Source: Chara braunii
Lineage: Eukaryota > Streptophyta > Charophyceae > Charales > Characeae
Direction: 5' to 3'
NCBI GenBank assembly: GCA_003427395.1
Contig: BFEA01001271.1
Location: 18,810 to 56,491, forward strand
DNA length: 37,682 nucleotides
This document shows positions 21,487 through 31,340 of the stretch, one piece after another. Below the pieces are notes generated by a model. The model saw only the letters and a list, made by a program, of their open reading frames with translations, was not told the origin of the DNA and ran no database searches. The position numbers were made by a program, and so were the translations under genes. The first letter of the stretch is position 1, and every line of letters begins with the position of its first letter.

Positions 21487-22833
21487 TCATTCCGGAGCAG
21501 GTTGGATGCTTCTGATAATTCTAAGCCCCGGGTAACCAAGCGATACATACTGGTCCAATGGAATAAGTTTGGCGGCTTCTTCCGTAGTGGCTAGCGTGCT
21601 TCCACCGCCTTCCATCTCTTCCATCAATGCGCCTACCCCTCCGGGTCCATTAGCGATAGGTGCTGCTGCAGCGGGTGCGACCCCGACCCGTTGTTGCGGG
21701 GGTCGGTGAGGGCAATCTCGGGCTAAGGGCCCGGAATGGTGGCATGCATAACAGACATTCAGATTACCGACAGCTCCCCCGAAAGCGGCTGCAGGAGCCA
21801 GTCCTTGCTGGATCGGGGGAGCACGCACTGCAATGGGCCGCATGTTCCTCATCATGACCTCTAGCCGTGCGTTATGCTCCCGTTGTTCCTTTTTGCTTTC
21901 CTGGCTGAGATTAACTAACGTTTTGGTTAACTCCAGAATAGCGGTTGACTCACTTGTCCGAACGGGAGTTTCGATTGGTGGCGGGGGAGCTGTCATTACT
22001 GGTGCGGGCATCACTGGAGCTGGCATGCTCGTAATTATGTTTGGAGGTGGTATTTTTGGTGGTATCTGTTCCAAATACGTGATAGGACCAGACACAAATC
22101 CCATGTTTTCGAACTTGTTCTGCAAGGCTGCCAACTCAGCCTTCGCCCTCGCAAGTTCGGACGAGTCTTCTTCCTTAGGATAATCTTCCCCTTCTAGGAA
22201 ACTCGCGGCGAACTTTCATTCCATTTCCTAGGCTGCTGCCATGATCTGTTGCAGCGTATGGTTGATGGAGGAGAATTGTTTTCGCAGCTTTGCCCTCATC
22301 GTCCTGCTGCACAATCCGTCGATAAACAGGTCTCTGCCTACTTGCTCGCCTCGCTTAGTTTTCACGAACATTCGATAAAACCGATTTTGGTACTTTGTAA
22401 CAGATTCGAGCGGTTTTTGTACTCGATCTTTGATCATAAACAAAGCTTGCTCCGGATGTATATAATCGAACCGGTTTAGGAAATCCCGTTCGAATGTCGG
22501 GAGATCAACCCATACATAGGTACTGAACCAATGATGAGCGTCTCCCCCCAGTCCGGCAGGGATATTGATCTGAGCTTCGTTGTTAGTGTACTGCCGGGCC
22601 CGGAGTGTGGCTAACCATGCTCCAGCAAGGTCATGAGCAGGGGGCTAATAAAGGTCAGGTGGAGCAATAGGTGGCCGTGATGGAGGTACGGGCTGGTCAA
22701 GGTTTTGTTGTTGATTCGGGTTCGGCTGTTGATTGGGATTCTGCGGGTTCGGATTTTGGGGAGGAGCGTTCATGTTACCCGCCCGTCGAGCCGCAGATCG
22801 GCTTCTTGTAACGATGGGATCGCGTCGATGCAT
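21487..22833 (-). pseudogene. Element B gag with CCHC-like knuckle (broken)
   Basis: Starts ATG 22833-22831 with a basic leader (IVTRSRSAARRAG, shared with element C) and a Pro/Asn/Gln tract. TAG at 22645-22647 interrupts it. The capsid-like domain follows (HHWFSTYVWVDLPTFERDF, TKYQNRFYRMF), then TAG and TGA near 22230 and a Pro-rich part. The zinc knuckle near 21750-21710 reads CYACHHSGPLARDC: the His of CX2CX4HX4C is Pro, so zinc binding is probably lost. Final stop TGA 21487-21489; the frame continues beyond it. Confidence 0.85.
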
Positions 22834-22919
22834 GTTCCTGGGTCGAGGTCGTCCCCTATTAGCCAGGTCGCCTCGATTTTGCTAATCGTCCTACGAGTCC
22901 TGTAGCGAGGTCACGTGTC

Positions 22920-22932
22920 GGCTCTGATACCA
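22920..22932 (-). promoter_or_regulatory. Primer-binding site, initiator tRNA-Met (element B)
   Basis: The minus strand reads TGGTATCAGAGCC, the exact complement of the plant initiator tRNA-Met 3' end including CCA. It fixes the inner edge of the 5' LTR at about 22933. Confidence 0.9.
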
Positions 22933-23160
22933 ACCTCACGCCCGACGCGACTTCCTGATCGGAGTGAGATGTGGGCCTGGAAGTGCGAAAAGGGGTGTGC
23001 CAAGGATTTTTGGAAAGTGGGGGTGGAGTCCCAGTTTGGAACTAAGATCTCCTGTGGCGAGGCTCGGGGTCGTAGGAGAAATAAGGCTAAGGGACGGGTT
23101 ACTTCTGCAGTCGTGGCCAGAGCGGGTCAAGGGGCATTGCGGGGTCCAGAGAATTCTCAC
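22933..23160 (-). repeat. 5' LTR of element B, inner part
   Basis: The minus strand contains CCAAAAATCCTTGGCACACC and ends GGGCGTGAGGT directly before the PBS. Both strings recur in the element C LTR (near 28862 and 28946-28956), and the first in part near 26023, so they are one LTR family. The outer boundary is not resolved; 23160 is approximate. Confidence 0.65.
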
Positions 23161-25375
23161 CATATCATCTCCTCTCTTTGCCGACGGTTTGGCGTCGGCC
23201 CAGAATTACCTTCTCTGCCGGTTTGGTTTTCGTGACGGTCCGTGGGGTGTGGTCTGCTGGCACGTGGCCTCGGCCTGGGTTCGTCGATCGAATCCCGGGG
23301 TCCGGGGTCGAGAGCGTGGCCGACACTCGTCGCACGACGTGCAAGGCCAGTACGGGGCTATGGAATTCCACGGGATCACCGTGAGTTAATGATACGGAAG
23401 GACAAGGCGGAAGGGAGGGAAATTAGTGGCGATGATAACGAAGCTGGGGGAAATCTAGTACTACGTGACCCCGGGGGTCGCTTGCCACTGCACGACGAAA
23501 TTCGCGGGGACACACCCAGTTCCGGTCTAGGCAGGGGAATTCTGGGCGCATCGTCCTAAGGCATTCTCTTATCCATGGTTCAAAATACTAAAAGACGTCC
23601 GGTCTCGTCATTTCGTCATCGACGTGGCTGGGTAGGGGCTGATCGAAATCCGATATGGACACGTGAAGGCCCTCCGGAAGTCGGACCGCACTTAAGCGTG
23701 TTTACACTGGAGGTTCGATCGCACGTATGCTACTAGCGCAACTCATTCATTTCCCTACCTGTAATGCATGACACTTTTAGCATGGGGATCTCGAGGTAGC
23801 CGGCCGTGGACACGTGTACCCCGCGTTTATGGGTTCGCGTTTACACGTGCGCATGCTCGTTGTCAGATTGCACACCACCTACTACCGGGTTCTTTCGTAG
23901 GAGAAAAAAAAAGGATCAATTCATGCATCCAAAGATGGGTACAAGGCACAAACAACTTTCCAACCATCCAATCGTTCCGCGAGCAGCAGGCTTCCCCGAT
24001 CATAGAAGGTGACTGTATATTAGGCACGAAACACATCCATCAACATTAAATCAGACCATGCATGATGAGCAAAGGCGACAAAAAGAAGACTACGAACATC
24101 GCATACATTCATCATACAAAAAGAGGAGAGATCGAGATCGAATAAAACGCCGATCAAGGCGGAGCACAAAAAGAGAGATTGCCGAATCGAAAAATAAGGG
24201 CGGATCTTCCGAAGCCGAAATCAAAATTCATATATACACAGAAGCAACGACAAAGAAAACTGCAATTCCATATCCATCAAACTCAACTCTCTCTTCCTCT
24301 CTCTCACTCTCTGATGTGGACAGTCCGTCGTCACGCACCAACCCACAAAGTTGTCACCCCGCTTAGCCCTCCCGCACCCGTCAGGTTCGCCCGCGCCCAC
24401 AGTCCGTCGTGGCTCGCGTCAACTCCGCGCGTTCGACGCCAGCTCGTCGGGTCGCCCAACTCCCACTTCAACTCACCTCTTACTTCGCTCGTATGCCGAC
24501 CCTTCCTGATCGCGCAACCCCGAGCTTCCAACAACTGGTTAAGAGAGCTATCTAATCGCGCAGCCGGAATTTATAGTGTGCATGCATGCGCGAAGAACAC
24601 GGAATTACAAGGACTTAGAAGGAAGAAAAGAGAAGGGGTTGCCTACGTCTACATGGCCAGACTGCGGCGTGGGGGACGCAGCCACTCTCCACGCATCGAT
24701 CCGATCATGTAGGCAGCGGCTACTGAGACGCAGCAAGAGAAAGGACAAGAGCGAGAAAGACGAGGCTCAAGAAGAAAGGTACAGTTACAATGACGCCCAC
24801 CCAAAATTACGGCTACCCACGCAGGATTAAGGCCGCCGACTAATCAGAGTGCCAAGGCAACGGCTGAAAGAAGCGCGCAAGTGCACGACAAAAAGAAATC
24901 CTAAATTCCTAAGTTCCTACGTTTCTATCTGATGTAAAAAGGAAATAAAGCACGAAAATCCAACAAGAAAGTTCGAAATTCCGAGAGCCCTGGTGGCTCG
25001 ACAAGAATGCAGAAGAAAATTCAAAATTGAAAGGAAGGACGAAGTAAAATCTCGCGCGATACCCGCGCCCAAAAGGTCCAAGATCTAAACAAAAGAAGCG
25101 ACGTCAACTTTTATTAATCGCGCGCACCTCGGCGTGCAAGCCATCCAGCCGACCAATCCACCAAACCGACCGTCCCGGGACACACCCAGCTCCGACTCAA
25201 CCGCCCGAAAGAGGAACGCCGCAAAAAGATGAAGAAGCAAGGACACCGATGCAATTTCCCATCAATCCCAATCTCCCGTGATTAGCCCAACCTTCCAAAC
25301 TTAGGACCCCTCATTGTACTTCGCGCAGAAAGTCGTGCGGAACAGAAAGTGGTTCGTCACAATCCCGCGGTAACC
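23161..25375. other. Noncoding DNA, no gene seen
   Basis: Possibly includes the rest of the element B LTR and unknown flanking DNA. Open frames are short and without domains. A purine-rich stretch at 24060-24260 and a CT-rich stretch near 24290-24320 are present. GGGACACACCCAGYTCCG occurs at about 23508 and 25177. Confidence 0.5.
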
Positions 25376-25390
25376 CTAACGCCACGTACC

Positions 25391-25790
25391 TTCCCTTACA
25401 ACGAAGAAAACCTCACGGCTTGTGAATGGGATGTGCGCGAAACCATTACTCGGATAGGGGGCATGTATCACTTCCCCGCCGAGAATGTATGTTAGGGACA
25501 CGTGAATAACGGGTTTGTGATCGTAGACACCGATTTCCCTCCCTATTCTCTCCTCCTCCCATTCACTGAACTCATCGTTGTCCCGTGGACTTTGGTTGCC
25601 CCTCACTGGCCCCAGAAATTGTGTAATGAGTGCCAGCGCTCGGAGCACTATCGGAGCCAGGGGTTCAACCTCCGCACACGTGGTGAGAACGAGTACAAGG
25701 AGAAGGCATGTACCCTGCGGCCTTCCACGTCGGACACGAAAGTAGATAGTGAGCGTCATCGGGGACTGATTCGGAACCCTGACACCACAC
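25391..25790 (+). pseudogene. Conserved ORF tail of unknown function, copy 1 (one stop)
   Basis: Reading from 25391 (FPYNEE...) the frame has one stop, TAG, near 25493, then stays open. By hand alignment about 60-65% of residues match the second copy at 28271-28660, including CEWDVRE, GFVIVDT-FPPYS-LLPF-ELIV, APHWP--LC-EC and LRPSTSD. Many codons differ at third positions while residues are kept, so this is real protein-coding sequence. It includes a CX2C pair but no family I can name. LTR-like DNA follows about 200 bp later. Confidence 0.65.
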
Positions 25791-25967
25791 AACTTCACAA
25801 GTCCCCGAGCCATACCCAGTCCACTGCAGTTGCTATTTCTTCGATTGAAGTTCTCTTTCTTTTTCATTTTTTTTCCTGGCTGTTTGGTTTCCCTTCTCTC
25901 TCTCTCCTTCGTTCTCGTTTTTTTGGTTGCTTCGGAGTTTTATTATTGCCGGCTTGTTGATCAGAAA

Positions 25968-26032
25968 ACCGCACGGGGAATTTCAGTTGCCTGTTTCCCC
26001 ACACTCAATTTCCAAAAATCCTTGGCATGTGA
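25968..26032 (+). repeat. LTR-like remnant related to elements B and C
   Basis: CCCCACACTCAATTTCCAAA and AATCCTTGGCA at about 26000-26030 match the element C LTR at about 28846-28880. Similarity fades after 26030, so this copy lacks the LTR end and PBS. Confidence 0.55.
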
Positions 26033-27552
26033 TGAACCACTTCCCGACCCCGTGCTATCTTTCCTACCCTTCTGCTCATTTTTGCTTTTTGTATCATACG
26101 GGCCCAACAAAGCCCTTATTGCTTTTCTTGATTTTAGGCGCCTCGTTTTCGGCCCCCGATTTTCGAAAATTTAATTGATTCTTGGAATTCTGCTTTTTGT
26201 AATTCAGGAAATGCGTGGGAAACTACGTGCGCCTTAGCGAGAATGTTCTCGGTCACGTCGTCAAAAGCTCTAGGAATTTTGTGGGAATAGGAATAGGCAT
26301 AAAATTTTTCTTTTCCCACGTGGACTTTGCACGCGGAGATGGTGATTTCAATTTTTGAATTGTCTTAGGACGTCGGCAAGCTGTAATTGTTTCGGTGCGT
26401 TTTTCTCTTGCTGCCGGCGCCATGCATGCGAGCTTCCTGCTCCTTATTTTCCGCACCATTCTCTCCCTGCACTACCTTCTTTCTCTCTCCCTTTTTCCTT
26501 CTCTGCTTCTCTAATCGTAACTGTTTTTCTCTCTCTACTTTGCACGCACACGCTCCTCCTTCTTGATCATCTGAATCTTGGACCCGTCTTGCGCTGCTTC
26601 TCGCGCCTCTTTCCTTCCCACTTTCCAACCCCAACTCCCGAAGCCCGGTCGATCCTTCGATAACCCCCGCTCACCAATCAGACGTGTGGAGCAAAAAGGA
26701 ATTTTCTATTGCGCGACGAATCTGATTGGCCGAACATCGGGTTGCAAGAACTCAACATGGCTTCCCTTGTGCATTCCCTCCTGAATCCCTCCCTTCTATA
26801 CCCTGACTCATCCTCCACCTTCCCTCCCTCCTTCCCTTCTCGCCCCTTTCTCGCAACTATAAAATCCGCAAACACGCCTGCAAAGCTCTCTTACGTTCTC
26901 AACTCGCAAGCCAACTTCAGGGAAGTAGTGGCTAGGCGATGCGTTTAGTGCGAGTCGAAAAGTCCTATCGGGCTGACTGTAGGCTGGCCGGTTGCGCGCT
27001 TGATCGCCACGACGGACTGTGGGATCCAGGCGAGCCGCGTCGAGCTGTGTCAGCGGGGTGACGATCGCAATGGTGGAAGGTAGCACGTGACGGCCGGGAT
27101 CGTCGGTGCAAGTTTGAGGATCAACAGTGAGAGTTGAGTAGTTGATGGGCCTGGGGTCAAATTGGAATTTCACGGCGGATGCGCCTTCCTGGTTGTGGAT
27201 CTATCTTCTTTTGGTATGAGTTCACGACTGCAAAGCCGATTGTTTTTGGTACAGCATTGCTTGTGATTCCGACATTCCTCGTCTATCTTCTCTCTCTTCT
27301 CTTCCCGTTCTCTTCTCTCTTGTCTGGAATGAGTTTGAGGCTGACAAGCCGTCGGTTCCCCTCCGAGATCTCTGTGTTTCCAAGCTTGGCATTCCTCTTC
27401 TATGCCTCCCTTCTTCCCGATGTGAATGATGGTGTGTAATAAGTGGGTTCTTATTCTGCGACAAAAGTGAGCCCTTGTGATTTTCCGGAAGAAAGGACTT
27501 CTTCCGGAACTCTTCCGTTTTCTCTCCCTCCTCTTCTTCTTCTTCTAAAGTG
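26033..27552. other. Noncoding DNA, no gene seen
   Basis: Pyrimidine-rich tracts at 26440-26560 and 27280-27330. A TATA-like ACTATAAAATCC at about 26858 follows a CT-rich stretch and could be a promoter, but no convincing gene follows. CTTCTTCCGGAACTCTTCC occurs near 27500 and again near 27670. Confidence 0.45.
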
Positions 27553-28299
27553 CTAATCTGATGTCGAAGCCGACATTACTTGTCTAAAATCTGTGTATTT
27601 CTCGACCTTTTTCCACCCGACAGACATAGCGAACAGGAGTGAATACCCATGACGTCCTGCTGGGAAGAACTTCTTCCGGAACTCTTCCATTAGTTTCTTG
27701 GGTAATCCCCGAATGCGTGGGACTTCCCCGTCTTGTCTTGTGAATAGTGGATGCGTGTACATTGCCCTAAGGCCTGTTTTTGATGGGATGACTGCATGAT
27801 TGTTGTTTTTGCACCTTCCACAGTGAAAGCATGCAAGGGAAATTGTATGTGTTTCGTTTTGATTAGACTCAGAGCTTGTCGGGAGTCTGTTCGAGAATGA
27901 AAGAGTGTTTAGATCTGTCGTCTTGGATGCACTGCGCATGCCATCTGCCTTATGCTGCACGACACCCCCCCCCCCCCCCCCGGAAAGAGTAAAGTACCTC
28001 GGGTTCACATCTGGCTGGGCTTGAGTCGCGGGTTGGTCCCTCAAAATTCCAACTCGAGTTACCCGACTCTTTCTCATGGGAACTAGCATAGTTGTACGGG
28101 CTTTGTAAACATTTTTCACAAGACGAAAGGAAGAAATTTTTAGTTTCTTTTCACGTTCGCATTTCCTTTTCTGATGACGTCTTGGAATTTGTGCAAGTTT
28201 TGAATGACATGTGGACTGACGGGCGCACCTCGATCGGGTGCTAGCCTCCCGTATCTCCCGCGCCGGTGCCTCCCTTCCCCTATAACGAAGAAAGGACAC
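27553..28299 (-). CDS. Hypothetical ORF, coding-like C-terminal half
   Basis: Open for 248 codons, but the scanning start is uncertain. The last 80 or so residues look protein-like: CFHCGRCKNNNH (two CX2C pairs), then THPLFTRQDGEVPRIRG and KKFFPAGRHGYSLLFAMSVG. The middle contains a Gly run caused by a C17 tract at 27965-27981, and the first half overlaps on the other strand the conserved ORF tail at 28245-28700. I do not recognise a family. It may be a fragment of another mobile element ORF. Confidence 0.35.
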   Translation of the reverse strand: MSFLRYRGREAPAREIREASTRSRCARQSTCHSKLAQIPRRHQKRKCEREKKLKISSFRLVKNVYKARTTMLVPMRKSRVTRVGILRDQPATQAQPDVNPRYFTLSGGGGGGVVQHKADGMRSASKTTDLNTLSFSNRLPTSSESNQNETHTISLACFHCGRCKNNNHAVIPSKTGLRAMYTHPLFTRQDGEVPRIRGLPKKLMEEFRKKFFPAGRHGYSLLFAMSVGWKKVEKYTDFRQVMSASTSD

Positions 28300-28700
28300 G
28301 TGTCTGCGAGTGGGACGTACGAGAAGCTGTCGCGCGAATCGAAGGGAAATATTATTTCCCCCCCGAGAATCGTTGTTCTGGGTTTGTGGACGCGGGTTTT
28401 GTCATTGTCGATACGCACTTTCCGCCTTATTCTGTGTTGTTGCCATTCAACGAACTGATCGTCATTCCGTGGACGACAGTAGCACCCCATTGGCCCAGAA
28501 CCCTGTGTTCTGAGTGCCGACACTTCAATCGATACGAATCGAAGGGGTTCCGCTACCGCATACGGAGTGAAGAAGAGCATAAGGAGAGAGCCACGCAGTT
28601 GAGGCCATCCACGTCAGATTCGGAACTAACCAACGAGCGACGTCGGGACTTGATACGGAAACGGGATACACAGAGTGTACCCAAGCCCTTCCACTCTTAA
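28245..28700 (+). pseudogene. Conserved ORF tail of unknown function, copy 2 (open)
   Basis: Open from about 28245, after a TAG near 28240, to the stop at 28698-28700. It has no clear ATG start, so it is the 3' part of something longer. It shares CEWDVRE, GFVIVDT-FPPYS-LLPF-ELIV and LRPSTSD with 25391-25790. Since both copies lie directly upstream of the same LTR type, they are probably the last coding part of an element that ends in that LTR, meaning a 3' ORF tail. An ORF inside a long LTR is the alternative. Confidence 0.6.
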
Positions 28701-28956
28701 CGACAAGCTGTAGCCCATTGGGAGGTTAGGCAATACTTTTTGGATTGAATTTGGATTTTTTTCTTTTTGCGCCGTGCCCGCGCGCGCGAAGGCGATCAAC
28801 TTACTCCATCGGACCAACACGAGGGGATTTCAGTGCTGTCTGTGTCCCCACACACAATTTTCCAAAAATCCTTGGCACACCCCATTTTGCTGATCTTTCG
28901 GGGCCAATTCCACCCCATCGTGCACTCTGAACGAAAGACAGCACAGGGCGTGAGGT
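28701..28956 (+). repeat. 5' LTR of element C (outer edge uncertain)
   Basis: Contains CCAAAAATCCTTGGCACACC at about 28862 and ends GGGCGTGAGGT at 28956, as in element B. The left edge is placed after the ORF tail stop only as an estimate. Confidence 0.6.
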
Positions 28957-28969
28957 TGGTGTCGGAGCC
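28957..28969 (+). promoter_or_regulatory. Mutated initiator tRNA-Met primer-binding site (element C)
   Basis: TGGTGTCGGAGCC matches the iMet PBS TGGTATCAGAGCC at 11 of 13 bases, with two A-to-G differences. It directly follows the LTR end GGGCGTGAGGT. Confidence 0.8.
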
Positions 28970-29005
28970 GACTCGTGTTGGTTCTGATGTAAGTAAGTCG
29001 ATCTG

Positions 29006-30360
29006 GTGAGAGGTAGGAGAAGAAGTCCTCAACCTTCTCGACGAGACCGCCCGGTGACCAGATCTAGATCTGCCGGAGCGAGAGCAGCACCGCCAATGCC
29101 CGACGGTGATATGGCTGTCCCTAGGGTGATTGTTAGTATTCCGGTGGCTTTCCCTTTCTTTCCCAATTACACTCATCCTGAAGCATGGCTGGAAGCCGTC
29201 CAAGCTCTGAATTACAGTGCGGAGGATCTTCCCCGTGTCATCACCTTGCTGCTTCGCAACACTGCACACGATTGGTTTAGGAAGCACCACTGGGTAGATT
29301 GGAACACCTTCAAACAAGCATTCCTGGCCTGATTTGATACGGTCAGTGAAGAGCTGCCTGGCATATACTCAAAACTCGACCACAAAAACCAGGAGAGTTG
29401 TTGCCCGATTCCGTAGATCGCTTTCAAACTACTTTGGATAAATCCGGGCGGGATGAAAAGTCCGCTCGGGATTTATTCATCAATCATTTACGAAACCCGA
29501 CACTAAAGGCTAAGTTGCAGAAAAAGGTTCCTCCTAAAACAAATCAGTTAGCCGCTATCATCGCCAAGCACTGGAGTTAGACCTGACGGATACGAGGAAG
29601 TATATCAGCCAGGGAAACGAGGACATAACGGACACAATCTAGGACGTAGCGGCGAAGCGATGATCGTGGTTGCAAGCGATAGGACGGTACTATCACCGCC
29701 CTGATCATGATATTCCGAAAGGGTTCGCTTCTGATATTCTGCCAGCGTCTTCCTCCCCCCCTCAATCCTCCTCAATGCATCAGCAGGTTGCGACAGTCAA
29801 CCCCCGGAGCTCCCCTGCTCCTGCTCCTATGTCCATAACAAACATGCATCTGGCACAGATGATTCACATGGCCACAACCAAGCAATCTGAATGGATGAGT
29901 AACCTGGTTCAGATGCAGGCGGCTCATATGGACGGAATGGAATAGATCATGAGCAGACTGATCAAGCCCAACCCTGCTCCTGCTCGACCTGCCCCTGCAT
30001 CATTTCCGCTTCTAGCCGCCCCACCTGCACTGGGACATGCGCCGCAGCTCCCCCAAGCAGGGAGGATTGAGTGTTACAATTGCAAACAGCCCGGGCATTT
30101 TGCTCGAGACTGTCCGCAACCAAAACGAAACCAGCCTCCACCTGCTGCAGCTCCCGTAGCTTTGAATCAAGGACGAGTAGCGGCATTGATGGATACGATC
30201 TGCGATGACGCGATCATCGCCTACGCTCCTGATCGGCCCTCCCCCTCGATGGTAGTCGCATAGACTTCCGGAACTTCACCATCCGAAGCTGCTGACGTGG
30301 TAGATCCGACCGAATACCTTCATCTCACCGGCATGGTCGGAGCGATCCGACCAGCCAATG
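29006..30360 (+). pseudogene. Element C gag with CCHC knuckle (broken)
   Basis: The leader RPVTRSRSAGARAA resembles that of element B; no ATG is clear before 29097. The capsid-like domain runs 29130-29560 (EAWLEAVQALNY, HDWFRKHHWVDWNTFKQAFLA). TGA at 29330-29332 replaces an Arg seen in B. A frameshift near 29390 leads to 29398-29580, then a third frame has TAG 29640, TGA 29661, TAG 29943 and TAG 30261. The zinc knuckle CYNCKQPGHFARDC near 30079-30120 is intact. A Pro/Ala-rich region flanks it. The frame then shifts into the protease near 30360-30400. Confidence 0.85.
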
Positions 30361-31340
30361 ACGATCTTGAATGGGTCGAGTGCGAAATCAAACCCCGGAC
30401 CACAGTTTTGGACAGGGGAAATTGATGTGTTACGAACACTAAAACAACTGGACATTCGTATTCCTGTCCCGGTGGGACATTTGCTTACCATATCGGAGGC
30501 TGGGAATGATACGCTGTTGCAACAGTGTCAGAAAAACCATAAGCGTTTCACCTATCAGCGCATTCAACGGATGCTGAAGAAGAAGAATGAGGAAGAAACC
30601 GAGGGTATTGCACCTCCTGCACCCGAAACGGACAAACCTGAGGTCGCACGAGTAGCCAAGATTTCTTTAGCCGAGAAAGATCACTTCGTGCGAGCTCGCC
30701 TTGTGTTATGGAAAAATGCGGAATGTGACTGTGAAATTTGGGGCAAACCTTTTAACGCCATCATCGATACTGGGTCTTCGGCGGTAGCCATATCCTTGGA
30801 CACGGTAAGAAAACAGGATGGCTCTACTCCATCCTTCCTCAATCTGGCAAGGATAATTATGTCTCTGCCGACGAGGAAGCGATGAATATTGTTGGGCTCA
30901 TTGGGAATGTGGCAGTGAAAGTTGGGCAAGTGCATGTTTTGGTGAATGCCTTAGTCATAGACGTACACTCGTATTCTGTGTTGTTGGGTTTGCCTCGGGC
31001 AATGGCGGTAGGTGCCCGCATGCATTTCGATTCTAAGCAGTTGGTTCTTACGTAGACAGGTGGAAAACCTCGGACAGTTCCGTTGCGGATTTCCACCCGA
31101 ACCGTAAAAAGAAACTCTGACTCTGTTCGGATAGGAATGATCCAAGGTCCCGATTGCAAAGGAAATCCTTCGGATGATAGTAACAGATTCGAAAAGCGGG
31201 AATATGAAGAAGAAATGCCTAGCGAAAGTGAATGGAAACAGTTGGTGGAGCTGTTCGACTCAGTTCGAGTACGAAACTCAGGAAAAATTTCGGTTGGTTC
31301 CTGGAACCACACAAACATTTCATTTGAGTTTGGAAGATAA
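30361..31340 (+). pseudogene. Element C aspartic protease (broken)
   Basis: The leader TGEIDVLRTLKQLDIRIPVP matches element B. Active site FNAIIDTGSSAVAISL (DTGS) near 30750-30800. A frameshift at about 30800-30850 leads to VSADEEAMNIVGLIG and YSVLLGLPRAMAVG (the retropepsin G motif) near 30970-31010, then TAG at 31053 and an acidic linker ending TAA at 31338. Confidence 0.82.

Larger units (their letters stand above)
18773..23160 (-). mobile_element. Ty3/gypsy retrotransposon (element B), truncated at 18772
   Basis: Minus-strand order: 5' LTR (right of 22932), iMet primer-binding site 22932-22920, gag, protease, RT, partial RNase H. It ends abruptly inside RNase H where element A begins, so its integrase and 3' LTR are missing here and should lie on the far side of A. 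Its protein sequences are close to those of element C, and the two are in head-to-head orientation. Confidence 0.85.

Noticed and set aside
24058-24830. Arg/Lys-rich ORFs
   Set aside because: Purine-rich low-complexity DNA, with no motif and no continuity between frames.
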